Below, one piece after another: positions 1-5,086 of a DNA stretch of 5,086 nt. This stretch comes from UBA5314 sp039679855 (GTDB lineage: Bacteria > Bacillota > Syntrophomonadia > Syntrophomonadales > Syntrophomonadaceae): assembly GCA_039679855.1 (NCBI GenBank), contig JBDKUE010000124.1, forward strand, positions 1 to 5,086, read 5' to 3'. The notes below the pieces were generated by a model. That model was given only the letters and a program-made list of their open reading frames with translations. It was not told where the DNA came from and made no database searches. The stretch's first letter is position 1. Each line of letters starts with the position of its first letter. A program made the translations under genes and the position numbers.

Positions 1-537
1 CTGCAAAGGCGTGAGCTGAACTATTTTGAAGAAGCCAGCGCCTACAGTATTTTAATAAACGTGTTTGGGATGACTCAAGAAGAAGTAGCCAAAAAGGTGG
101 GAAAAAGCCAATCGGCGGTGGCCAACAAGTTGAGGTTGTTAAAACTCAGCGAAGCGGTGCGAAGCCATATTAATACCGGGATGGTGAGCGAGAGGCATGC
201 CCGGGCCTTATTACGTTTGCATAGCGGGGAAGCCCAAATGGACGTTTTGCAAAAAATATATGAGAAAGATCTGACTGTAAAAGAAACCGAGGAAATGGTT
301 GAGCGGCTTAGAGAAAATTTGATCACCCCCGAAAACAAGGGTCGGAATAACAATCAAGCTGTTTCAATGTTTATAAAAGATGCCAGGATATTTGTGAATA
401 CAATAAAGGAAACGGTTCGCAGGGCTAAACAAACCGGCGTAGATATGAACATGCAAGAAACAGAAGATGAGCTAAATTATGAGATTGTAATACGTATTGC
501 TAAAAAAACTCGCAATATTAGGGCTTTGTCCCCATAA
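1..537 (+). CDS. noc: Nucleoid occlusion protein Noc-like (ParB family), 5' partial
   Basis: This is the C-terminal part of a ParB-family DNA-binding protein. The frame is open from base 1 to the TAA at 535-537, giving 178 visible residues. Noc is usually about 280 residues, so roughly 100 are missing off the left edge. The visible part opens inside the conserved ENLQR-type box (LQRRELNYFEEA, residues 1-12), so the GTG at 61 is an internal codon and not the start. A helix-turn-helix follows at about 24-49 (MTQEEVAKKVGKSQSAVANK and LRLLKL), then ERHARALLRL at 64-73. The tail, rich in charged residues and ending in a beta-like EIVIRI segment, resembles Noc rather than Spo0J. Noc binds NBS sites, loads onto DNA with CTP, tethers it to the membrane and blocks division over the nucleoid. 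The N-terminal membrane helix and CTP pocket cannot be judged here. The position directly before soj-spo0J matches noc in Bacillus. A second Spo0J-type ParB is the alternative. Confidence 0.85.
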   Translation: MQRRELNYFEEASAYSILINVFGMTQEEVAKKVGKSQSAVANKLRLLKLSEAVRSHINTGMVSERHARALLRLHSGEAQMDVLQKIYEKDLTVKETEEMVERLRENLITPENKGRNNNQAVSMFIKDARIFVNTIKETVRRAKQTGVDMNMQETEDELNYEIVIRIAKKTRNIRALSP

Positions 538-577
538 TTAACTGGCAAAAAGCAGAATCATATATGATAATTATAGG

Positions 578-612
578 AAGCACTCCGTGGTCACGATGGA
601 GTGCTTTTATTA
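578..612 (+). terminator. Rho-independent terminator after noc
   Basis: A perfect 9-bp stem is formed by AAGCACTCC (578-586) and GGAGTGCTT (598-606). The loop is 11 bases, and the right arm runs into TTTTATTATTTT. It lies about 40 bases after the noc stop and before soj. It would end noc transcription and separates noc from soj-spo0J. Confidence 0.85.
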
Positions 613-624
613 TTTTAGGCAGGA

Positions 625-653
625 TTTCCTTTAGTGCAGGAGGAAATTATAAT
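625..653 (+). promoter_or_regulatory. Candidate sigma-A promoter for soj-spo0J
   Basis: A perfect TATAAT -10 hexamer sits at 648-653. Seventeen bases upstream is TTTCCT (625-630), which matches only three positions of TTGACA, so the -35 is weak. Transcription would begin near 660, giving a leader of about 20 bases. The position between the noc terminator and the soj start suits a separate soj-spo0J promoter. The call is inferred from the sequence only. Confidence 0.45.
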
Positions 654-680
654 TTGTAGCTTTTCGAAAGGTGGAAGACC

Positions 681-1442
681 ATGACCAAAATTGTTGCCGT
701 AACTAATCAAAAAGGAGGTGTCGGAAAGACTACAACGGCCGTAAATCTGTCAGCCTGTATAGCCAACCTGGGGCACCGGGTTTTGTTGGTGGACTGCGAC
801 CCGCAGGGAAACGCCAGCAGTGGGTTGGGGATTAGTAGACGGAAAGACGCCCTGTCCATATATGATCTATTATTAGAAGATAGGGACGCAGGTAGCATTA
901 TAAAAACAACCAGTGTCCCACTCCTCAATATTCTTCCTTCAAATATTCAGCTGGCAGGTGCGGAAGTTGAGCTGGCCGACATTCACCAAAGGGAATATCG
1001 CCTGCGAAAAGCACTGAAAGATGTTAGGCAGTATTATCAGTACATAATTCTGGACTGCCCTCCCTCATTGGGACTCCTGACCATAAATGCACTGACGGCC
1101 GCCAATTCGGTTTTAATTCCGCTGCAGTGCGAATATTACGCACTAGAAGGCTTAAGTATGCTGGTTGACACTGTGCAATTGGTCAAAAGACGGCTAAATC
1201 CGGCCCTGGTAATCGAAGGCATAGTTTTTACCATGTTCGACGGACGCACCAACCTTTCTATTGAGGTAGTAGACGAGGTTAAAAAACATTTTAGCAAAGA
1301 AGTGTACCGGACCATTATTCCAAGAAATATTCGATTAAGTGAAGCACCCAGCCACGGTATACCGATTATCCAATACGATCCCAAATCACGTGGGGCGGAG
1401 GTTTACAGTGAGCTGGCATTGGAGGTGTTGGAGCGTGGTTAA
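681..1442 (+). CDS. soj: Chromosome partitioning ATPase Soj (ParA family)
   Basis: This is a 253-residue ParA/MinD-type P-loop ATPase, the normal length for chromosomal Soj. The deviant Walker A motif KGGVGKTT spans residues 11-18, with signature lysine K11 and catalytic-site lysine K16. The A' motif DCDPQGNAS (38-46) includes D40, expected to support hydrolysis. Walker B is ILDCPP at 123-128. RNIRLSEAPSHG (215-226) is the conserved C-terminal block that includes DNA-contacting basic residues in the family. ATP-bound Soj dimers bind DNA nonspecifically. Spo0J stimulates hydrolysis, driving origin segregation, and in Bacillus Soj also controls DnaA. The ATG at 681 is preferred because an in-frame TAG at 657-659 is followed by no other start codon. 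AAAGGTGGA lies a short distance upstream as ribosome binding site. There is no long N-terminal helix-turn-helix extension, so this is the short chromosomal type and not the plasmid P1/F type. Confidence 0.95.
   Translation: MTKIVAVTNQKGGVGKTTTAVNLSACIANLGHRVLLVDCDPQGNASSGLGISRRKDALSIYDLLLEDRDAGSIIKTTSVPLLNILPSNIQLAGAEVELADIHQREYRLRKALKDVRQYYQYIILDCPPSLGLLTINALTAANSVLIPLQCEYYALEGLSMLVDTVQLVKRRLNPALVIEGIVFTMFDGRTNLSIEVVDEVKKHFSKEVYRTIIPRNIRLSEAPSHGIPIIQYDPKSRGAEVYSELALEVLERG
1421..1426 (+). promoter_or_regulatory. Ribosome binding site deciding the spo0J GTG start
   Basis: GGAGGT lies inside the 3' end of soj, 8 bases before GTG 1435. It supports this GTG over the in-frame ATG at 1339. That upstream ATG would add 32 residues with no ParB character. 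Confidence 0.85.
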
Positions 1443-2271
1443 AGGTGTCAGGGGCCTGGGAAGAGGACTAGAAGCGCTATTGTCTAATGATGAAGAGTCC
1501 TTATATACCATCAATGATATCGAAATGGAAATGATCCAGGCCAGACCGGATCAACCCAGGCAGAGCTTTGATGAAGAGAGCCTGCGGGAACTGTCGGAGT
1601 CAATAAAACAACATGGAGTATTGCAGCCTATTCTTCTAAGACCTATGGGTGGAATCTACCAAATCGTGGCCGGAGAACGTCGCTGGCGGGCGGCCCGGAT
1701 GGCTGAATTGAAGAGTATTCCCGCCGTGGTGAAGGAAATGCCCGATGCTCAGGCTGCGGAAATATCGCTGGTTGAGAACCTGCAGAGGAAAGATCTGAAT
1801 GCAGTGGAAGAAGCAAGGGCCTTACAAAAATTGAGCGAAGAATTCAACTATACCCAGGAACAGTTGAGCAGCCGGCTGGGCAAGAGCAGGAGCCACATTG
1901 CCAATACCATTAGATTATTGAGCCTTCCCCAAAAGGTATTGGATATGGTGGAAAAGGGTATGATAAGCGCCGGGCATGCCCGGGCTCTGGTGGGGTTAAG
2001 CCAGGCCGAACAATACCGCATGGCTGATCAGATAGCCGGCAAAGGCATTAGTGTCAGAGATATTGAAGAAAAGGTTAGGAAGAGCAAGAAATCGCTAAAG
2101 TCGGATAAGACAACCATTGAAGTCATAGAAATCGAAGAGAGAATACAAAAGCACCTGTCAACCAAGGCCAGAATTAAAACCAAGAAAAAGGGTGGGATTC
2201 TTGAGATTCCTTATTTTGACGAAGAGGACTTGGAGAGAATTCTAGAGATAATCGGGATACCAATAGACTAA
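1435..2271 (+). CDS. spo0J: Chromosome partitioning protein Spo0J (ParB family CTPase)
   Basis: This is a 278-residue ParB, close to the roughly 280 residues of Bacillus Spo0J. It starts at GTG 1435, 8 bases before the end of soj, which suggests translational coupling. GLGRGLEALL (7-16) is the N-terminal motif whose family counterpart contacts and stimulates ParA. The ParB N-domain follows, with PDQPRQSF (38-45), GERRWRAA (80-87) and ENLQR (114-118). The last two boxes contact CTP in this family. The helix-turn-helix that reads parS lies at about 139-165 (YTQEQLSSRLGKSRSHIANT), followed by GHARAL (180-185). A linker rich in lysine and glutamate leads to a C-terminal dimerisation segment (about 250-275). 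Known for the family: Spo0J nucleates at parS, closes as a CTP sliding clamp, spreads, and recruits SMC as well as Soj. All key boxes are intact. Perfect parS sites 18 bases after the stop supply its expected target. It is paralogous to the partial Noc-like gene at 1-537. Confidence 0.95.
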   Translation: MVKGVRGLGRGLEALLSNDEESLYTINDIEMEMIQARPDQPRQSFDEESLRELSESIKQHGVLQPILLRPMGGIYQIVAGERRWRAARMAELKSIPAVVKEMPDAQAAEISLVENLQRKDLNAVEEARALQKLSEEFNYTQEQLSSRLGKSRSHIANTIRLLSLPQKVLDMVEKGMISAGHARALVGLSQAEQYRMADQIAGKGISVRDIEEKVRKSKKSLKSDKTTIEVIEIEERIQKHLSTKARIKTKKKGGILEIPYFDEEDLERILEIIGIPID

Positions 2272-2289
2272 AAATTTTTCATAAATAAA

Positions 2290-2305
2290 TGTTTCACGTG
2301 AAACA
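2290..2305. promoter_or_regulatory. parS: parS centromere site 1
   Basis: TGTTTCACGTGAAACA is a perfect 16-bp palindrome. It matches the near-universal chromosomal parS consensus (TGTTNCACGTGAAACA in Bacillus). It begins 18 bases after the spo0J stop, in non-coding sequence, and is the expected nucleation site for the Spo0J encoded just upstream. Confidence 0.97.
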
Positions 2306-2321
2306 CCTGGCTAGACCCTAT

Positions 2322-2337
2322 TGTTTCACGTGAAACA
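2322..2337. promoter_or_regulatory. parS: parS centromere site 2
   Basis: This is a second copy of TGTTTCACGTGAAACA, identical in all 16 bases to site 1. The start-to-start distance is 32 bp, close to three DNA helical turns, so both sites should face the same side of the helix. It ends 3 bases short of the larC stop codon on the opposite strand. Confidence 0.97.
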
Positions 2338-2340
2338 TTT

Positions 2341-3519
2341 TCATTCCACACCGGGCTGTTTGGGGCAATGCTCCAAAGCATATTGGTATATATGCATAAT
2401 CGGGAGTTTTTGTTGGAGGGCGATGGTTTTGCAGTCTTCGTACTCGGGTTTGTAACGGCGTCTGCCGTCAGGCAAGAGAACAGATTTGACATTAATAATA
2501 CCCCAGGGACTGTCGATGGTCTCTAAACAGCGTTCAGCAACCAGGCGGGATTGGTAGGAGCAGCGAACTCCATTACTCGTTGAATGTAGGATAATGACAG
2601 AAGAAACTTGATCAGCGAATTCGGGGTGGGTTAAGACCGTAAGTAAATAACCAGGCCGGGCTTTCTTCATTATTATTTGACTGGTATAAACATCGATTAC
2701 ACCGGGATTCTGAAGAAGGGCTTCGCACAAAAAGGAATAGTGTTCAGGACTCATGTCGTCAATCTGGGTTTGAAGTACTGCAATTTGTTGTTGATCCAGG
2801 GTGGAAGGGATCTTTTTCCCCAGCATCAGACGAAGGACATTGGGAACTGAATCGCTCCGCCGGTGGCTGCCAGCGCCATAAGCCAGCCTCTCGGGTGAAA
2901 ACTCAGGGAGGGTGCCAAATTGCGGACTTAGAGCTTTTAAGAGGGCGGCACCAGTAGGGGTAACCAGTTCCATACCGGCCTTCACCCCATGACAGGGCAT
3001 CCCCTTGAGAAGCAGTGCAGTGGCAGGTGCCGGTCCTGGATAAAGGCCATGCTGCATCTTGATAGGGCCGTCGCTCCAGGGAATTGAAGCGCAGAACTGT
3101 TCATCGATGCCTAAATAATGGAGTCCATAAAATGCTCCGACGATGTCAACCAGGGTATCAACAGCGCCTATTTCATGAAAATGAACTTCATTTACAGGAA
3201 TACCGTGCACCTGAGCTTCGGCCTCAGCTAAAAGTGAAAAAGCAAGGCAGGCCTTTTCCTTCACAGGCAGTGGTAGTTCGGATTTTGTAATAAGCGATTT
3301 GATATCGCTCAGGTTGCGCATATAGGGAGCTTTGTCTAGTATTTTGATCCAACGGGCTTGAATACCCTGGACGCGCGTGGTTGCTGAATCTATTTCAATA
3401 TCCAGGCCAAATTGCCGGGTGGTTTCATGTAGCGCTTCCAGCGGGAATCCAAGTTCAACTAAACCGGCCAGCAGCATATCACCTGAAATGCCGGAAAAAC
3501 AATCTATATAAATAAACAT
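2341..3519 (-). CDS. larC: LarC, nickel insertion protein for the NPN pincer cofactor
   Basis: This 392-residue protein belongs to the LarC (DUF111) family and has the usual full length. LarC is the CTP-dependent cyclometallase that inserts nickel into pyridinium-3,5-bisthiocarboxylic acid mononucleotide. The product is the NPN cofactor, first found in lactate racemase LarA. Visible family motifs are DCFSGISGDM (6-15), EVHFHEIGAVDTLVDIVGA (111-129), HGLYPGPAPAT (157-167), ELVTPTGAALL (184-194), IDDMSPE (253-259), KKARPG (285-290) and YKPEYEDC (357-364). Both the LarC1-like and LarC2-like halves sit in one uninterrupted frame. In Lactobacillus plantarum the two halves are joined by a programmed frameshift. 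The ATG at 3517-3519 is preceded by GGAGGAGG (3530-3537 on the plus strand), about 10 bases away. The gene converges on spo0J and diverges from the M23 gene. No larA, larB or larE lies in the window, so the client enzyme is unknown. The family call is firm; the physiological role is not. Confidence 0.93.
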   Translation of the reverse strand: MFIYIDCFSGISGDMLLAGLVELGFPLEALHETTRQFGLDIEIDSATTRVQGIQARWIKILDKAPYMRNLSDIKSLITKSELPLPVKEKACLAFSLLAEAEAQVHGIPVNEVHFHEIGAVDTLVDIVGAFYGLHYLGIDEQFCASIPWSDGPIKMQHGLYPGPAPATALLLKGMPCHGVKAGMELVTPTGAALLKALSPQFGTLPEFSPERLAYGAGSHRRSDSVPNVLRLMLGKKIPSTLDQQQIAVLQTQIDDMSPEHYSFLCEALLQNPGVIDVYTSQIIMKKARPGYLLTVLTHPEFADQVSSVIILHSTSNGVRCSYQSRLVAERCLETIDSPWGIINVKSVLLPDGRRRYKPEYEDCKTIALQQKLPIMHIYQYALEHCPKQPGVE

Positions 3520-3658
3520 CTGTTAGACGCCTCCTCCGATTATGAAATCGGGCCAAAGTAATTATTAGGCAAAGTTATTATGGATACAAAAACGTGAATA
3601 ATATCGGCAGGGATTATAAATCAATCATTACAATATTAGTACAAGGTTGGTAAGTAGA
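3520..3658. other. Divergent intergenic region between larC and the M23 gene
   Basis: This AT-rich 139-base gap must hold promoters for both divergent transcripts. On the minus strand a perfect TATAAT (plus positions 3613-3618) is a candidate larC -10, but the hexamer 17 bases upstream (TACTAA) is a poor -35. On the plus strand TACAAT (3629-3634) matches five of six -10 positions, also without a good -35, and lies only about 25 bases before the M23 ATG. Neither promoter is secure. Poor -35 boxes could mean an activator or an alternative sigma factor, which cannot be settled by reading. No small ORF or RNA gene was seen. Confidence 0.4.
3530..3551 (-). promoter_or_regulatory. larC ribosome binding site with abutting small hairpin
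   Basis: Read on the minus strand, CCGATT-TCAT-AATCGG forms a 6-bp stem with a 4-base loop (3536-3551). It runs straight into the purine-rich Shine-Dalgarno sequence (3530-3537), and the two overlap by the final GG of the stem. The stem could modulate ribosome access. It is short and may have no function. Confidence 0.4.
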
Positions 3659-4567
3659 ATGTCAAGAAAAAAACGGCGCAAGGCTCAACACCTTACTTTC
3701 CTGGTGATACCCGAGAACGCCGGGAACATGCATAAGATAGGTATTTCTCGTAGAAAGTTAACCATTGCCGGAGTGCTGGGAGGCCTTTTTTCGTTATTGA
3801 TTATCGGTGTGCTGATTTCATATTCCATAAACATGAACCACATCAGACAGGTGAATAGCATTATCAATGACAATGAAGAAAAGCGAACAACGATCGAATT
3901 ATTAAATCAGGAAATGGGCCAGATTAAGAAACAGCAGGAGGACATCAGTAAAAAGCAAGAGGAAATAAAACGGCTGATGGGAATCAAAACTGAATCCAGT
4001 GTCCCCGGTAAAACCAAAGATGGTGGCCAGGGAGGCGAGGAGCTGCCGATAAATCCAGCCTATGATAATCCCGACAGTTTGACTCTGGTTCAGGCGATAA
4101 AGACTGATCTGGCCAAACAGGACCAGGAACTTGACGAGCTCATAGCCCGCGTGACCAATAACTCCGCCTATTTCAGGAGCGTGCCCAATCAGTGGCCGTC
4201 CCAGGGCGAAATCAGCTCCGATTTCGGATGGCGCAAGTCGCCATTTGGAGGTAAAAACACCACATACCATGACGGAATCGATATAGTCAATAGTTACGGT
4301 TCGCCCATCGTAGCTGCCGGGGATGGCAAAGTCACTTTTACCGGATCCCGGGGAGCATACGGCATGGCGGTGATGATAGACCATGGATCGGGATTCACTA
4401 CCCTTTATGGTCACTCTTCCGCCATCCTGGTTAAAGTAGGGCAAACGGTAAAGAAGGGAGAGGTTATCGCCAGGATGGGCAACACCGGAAGAAGCACCGG
4501 AACCCATGTGCATTTTAGTGTTTTCAAGTGGGGAGTATGCCAGGATCCTATGGTATATTTACCATAA
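3659..4567 (+). CDS. Membrane-anchored M23 family peptidoglycan metallopeptidase with coiled coil
   Basis: This 302-residue protein is a probable cell-wall endopeptidase facing outside the cell. A basic cytoplasmic N-terminus (MSRKKRRK, 1-8) leads into a conserved-looking LTFLVIPENAG stretch (12-22). One transmembrane helix lies at about 34-57, with no signal cleavage site evident. A heptad-like coiled coil rich in Q, E and K spans about 60-107. A linker with a GGQGGEE stretch precedes the LytM/M23 domain (about 180-302). Zinc ligands are H204 and D208 (HDGID) and H285 of THVHF; H251 (LYGHSS) and H283 complete the active site. All are intact, so activity is expected. The ATG at 3659 is chosen over the in-frame TTG at 3647 because AAGG (3643-3646) lies suitably upstream of the ATG, and the TTG has no such site. 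The bactofilin gene begins 25 bases downstream. The layout resembles bactofilin-partnered hydrolases. SpoIIQ-like sporulation proteins are a less likely alternative. Confidence 0.9.
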   Translation: MSRKKRRKAQHLTFLVIPENAGNMHKIGISRRKLTIAGVLGGLFSLLIIGVLISYSINMNHIRQVNSIINDNEEKRTTIELLNQEMGQIKKQQEDISKKQEEIKRLMGIKTESSVPGKTKDGGQGGEELPINPAYDNPDSLTLVQAIKTDLAKQDQELDELIARVTNNSAYFRSVPNQWPSQGEISSDFGWRKSPFGGKNTTYHDGIDIVNSYGSPIVAAGDGKVTFTGSRGAYGMAVMIDHGSGFTTLYGHSSAILVKVGQTVKKGEVIARMGNTGRSTGTHVHFSVFKWGVCQDPMVYLP

Positions 4568-4579
4568 ACAAACCGGAAC

Positions 4580-4585
4580 AGGAGG
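4580..4585 (+). promoter_or_regulatory. Ribosome binding site deciding the bactofilin ATG
   Basis: AGGAGG lies 7 bases before ATG 4593, in the 25-base gap after the M23 stop. It supports this start over the in-frame upstream ATG at 4506. That codon falls inside the M23 gene and would add 29 residues unrelated to bactofilins. Confidence 0.85.
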
Positions 4586-4592
4586 ACACCAC

Positions 4593-5039
4593 ATGTTAAG
4601 GAAAAGGGATAAGAGTTTTTCTCAGATAGAGAGCATAATAGCCAACGGAGTCACCATCAAAGGCAATATTATTTCGCAGGGTTCGATGCGGGTGGACGGT
4701 TTTGTCGACGGCAAAATGGACGTCAAAGGGGATCTCGTAATTGGAGAGAACGGGCATGTAAAAGGAGAGATTCAAGCGGAAAATACAATGCTGGCCGGCA
4801 AGGTAGAAGGTGCTCTGATCGTCCGGCAGCGCTGTCTGATTACGGAGACGGGATTGATGATGGGGGACATCACGTGCAGCGTTCTGAGTATTGAAGAAGG
4901 AGGAACCCTGCATGGGGCAAGCAAGATGAATTATAATAAAAATTCTTCCGATATATTATTAAGCGACAAAACTGACAGTACGAAGGACCATTCTAAACAG
5001 TCGCGAGCCCTAAAAAAATCTTCCGAAGGGCCGGAATAA
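4593..5039 (+). CDS. Bactofilin (polymer-forming cytoskeletal protein)
   Basis: This 148-residue protein belongs to the bactofilin (DUF583) family and has typical length. Bactofilins self-assemble without nucleotide into filaments from a right-handed beta-helix core and act as membrane-associated scaffolds. The core spans about 15-112 and shows the short G-punctuated beta repeats: GVTIKGNI (19-26), SMRVDGFVDGKMDVKGDLVI (31-50), GHVKGEIQAENTMLAGKVEG (54-73) and GTLHGA (104-109). A short N-terminal tail (1-14) is basic and could contact the membrane or a partner. The C-terminal tail (113-148) is polar, charged and probably disordered. The gene lies 25 bases after the M23 peptidase on the same strand, so the two are probably co-transcribed. 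The inferred role is to localise that peptidase and shape the cell wall. No terminator is visible in the 47 bases after the stop. Confidence 0.93.
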   Translation: MLRKRDKSFSQIESIIANGVTIKGNIISQGSMRVDGFVDGKMDVKGDLVIGENGHVKGEIQAENTMLAGKVEGALIVRQRCLITETGLMMGDITCSVLSIEEGGTLHGASKMNYNKNSSDILLSDKTDSTKDHSKQSRALKKSSEGPE

Positions 5040-5086
5040 AGGAATTTGGCTCTCTTCCCATGGGTAGTTCAGCATTTCCAGAAATA

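Larger units (their letters stand above)
2287..2340. repeat. 19-bp exact inverted repeat containing both parS sites; possible bidirectional terminator
   Basis: The arms are aaatgtttcacgtgaaaca (2287-2305) and its exact reverse complement (2322-2340), separated by a 16-base spacer. Identity extends 3 bases beyond each parS copy on the outer side. Transcripts from either strand could fold into a 19-bp stem between the convergent spo0J and larC genes. The flanks are T-rich in both directions but lack a clean long T run. A termination role is therefore plausible but unproven. No other terminator is visible between these genes. Confidence 0.6.

Noticed and set aside
61..63. GTG as the start of the Noc-like gene
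   Set aside because: The frame is open to base 1, and the residues before the GTG match a conserved ParB box. The gene is truncated by the window edge.
195..206. Repeated 12-mer with gcatgc and cccggg palindromes, considered as a repeat or Noc site
   Set aside because: Both copies (the other at 1974-1985) encode the conserved HARAL block of two paralogues. The flanks lack the ATTT/AAAT of an NBS.
1387..1392. Extra CACGTG core as a third parS (also at 4871-4876)
   Set aside because: The flanks do not match the TGTTTC/GAAACA arms, and both occurrences are inside coding sequence.
1339..1434. Upstream ATG giving a 32-residue N-terminal extension of Spo0J
   Set aside because: It overlaps soj deeply, the added residues do not look like ParB, and GGAGGT is correctly spaced for GTG 1435.
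2268..2492. 74-codon minus-strand ORF spanning both parS sites
   Set aside because: It overlaps the larC 3' end in another frame and covers the parS palindromes. There is no domain and no convincing ribosome binding site.
2341..3519. Programmed frameshift or split LarC1/LarC2
   Set aside because: A single uninterrupted frame carries the motifs of both halves.
3902..4513. 203-codon minus-strand ORF
   Set aside because: It lies entirely opposite the well-supported M23 gene. Its translation shows no recognisable domain.
4596..4913. 105-codon minus-strand ORF
   Set aside because: It is antisense to the bactofilin core and lacks a domain signature, so it is a shadow of the repetitive beta-helix codons.
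1..5086. DnaA boxes or a replication origin
   Set aside because: The gene content is origin-proximal, but no TTATCCACA-type cluster or AT-rich unwinding region was seen by eye.

Overview
The window looks like an origin-proximal piece of a Firmicutes chromosome, most likely from an anaerobic, spore-forming class Clostridia lineage such as Peptococcaceae. This placement is inferred. It rests on the noc-like/soj/spo0J order, strong AGGAGG-type ribosome binding sites, moderate GC content and the protein sequences themselves. No rRNA, tRNA, mobile element or CRISPR array is visible.

Bases 1-1442 and on to 2271 carry the chromosome-partition genes. The 3' part of a Noc-type ParB paralogue is cut off by the left edge and ends in a clear intrinsic terminator (578-612). 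A short gap then holds a perfect -10 box. It is followed by soj (ParA ATPase, 681-1442) and spo0J (ParB CTPase, GTG start at 1435), which overlap by 8 bases. Two perfect 16-bp parS sites (2290-2305 and 2322-2337) lie just past the spo0J stop. They are embedded in a 19-bp exact inverted repeat. ATPase, centromere-binding protein and centromere are therefore all present: a complete ParABS system.

Bases 2341-3519, on the minus strand, encode a full-length LarC. This is the CTP-dependent enzyme that inserts nickel into the pincer cofactor NPN, first described for lactate racemase. It converges on spo0J, and its stop codon lies 3 bases from the second parS site. No larA, larB or larE is visible.

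Bases 3520-3658 form a divergent intergenic region. It is followed by a two-gene plus-strand operon: a membrane-anchored M23 metallopeptidase with a coiled coil (3659-4567), then a bactofilin (4593-5039). An M23 peptidase paired with a bactofilin is a recurrent cell-shape module, in which the cytoplasmic bactofilin polymer positions a peptidoglycan hydrolase. No terminator is seen after the bactofilin, so the operon may continue to the right.

Most of this is recognisable biology. The points most worth checking are the arrangement of the paired parS sites, the proximity of ParABS to the bactofilin/M23 pair, and the apparently isolated larC between them.
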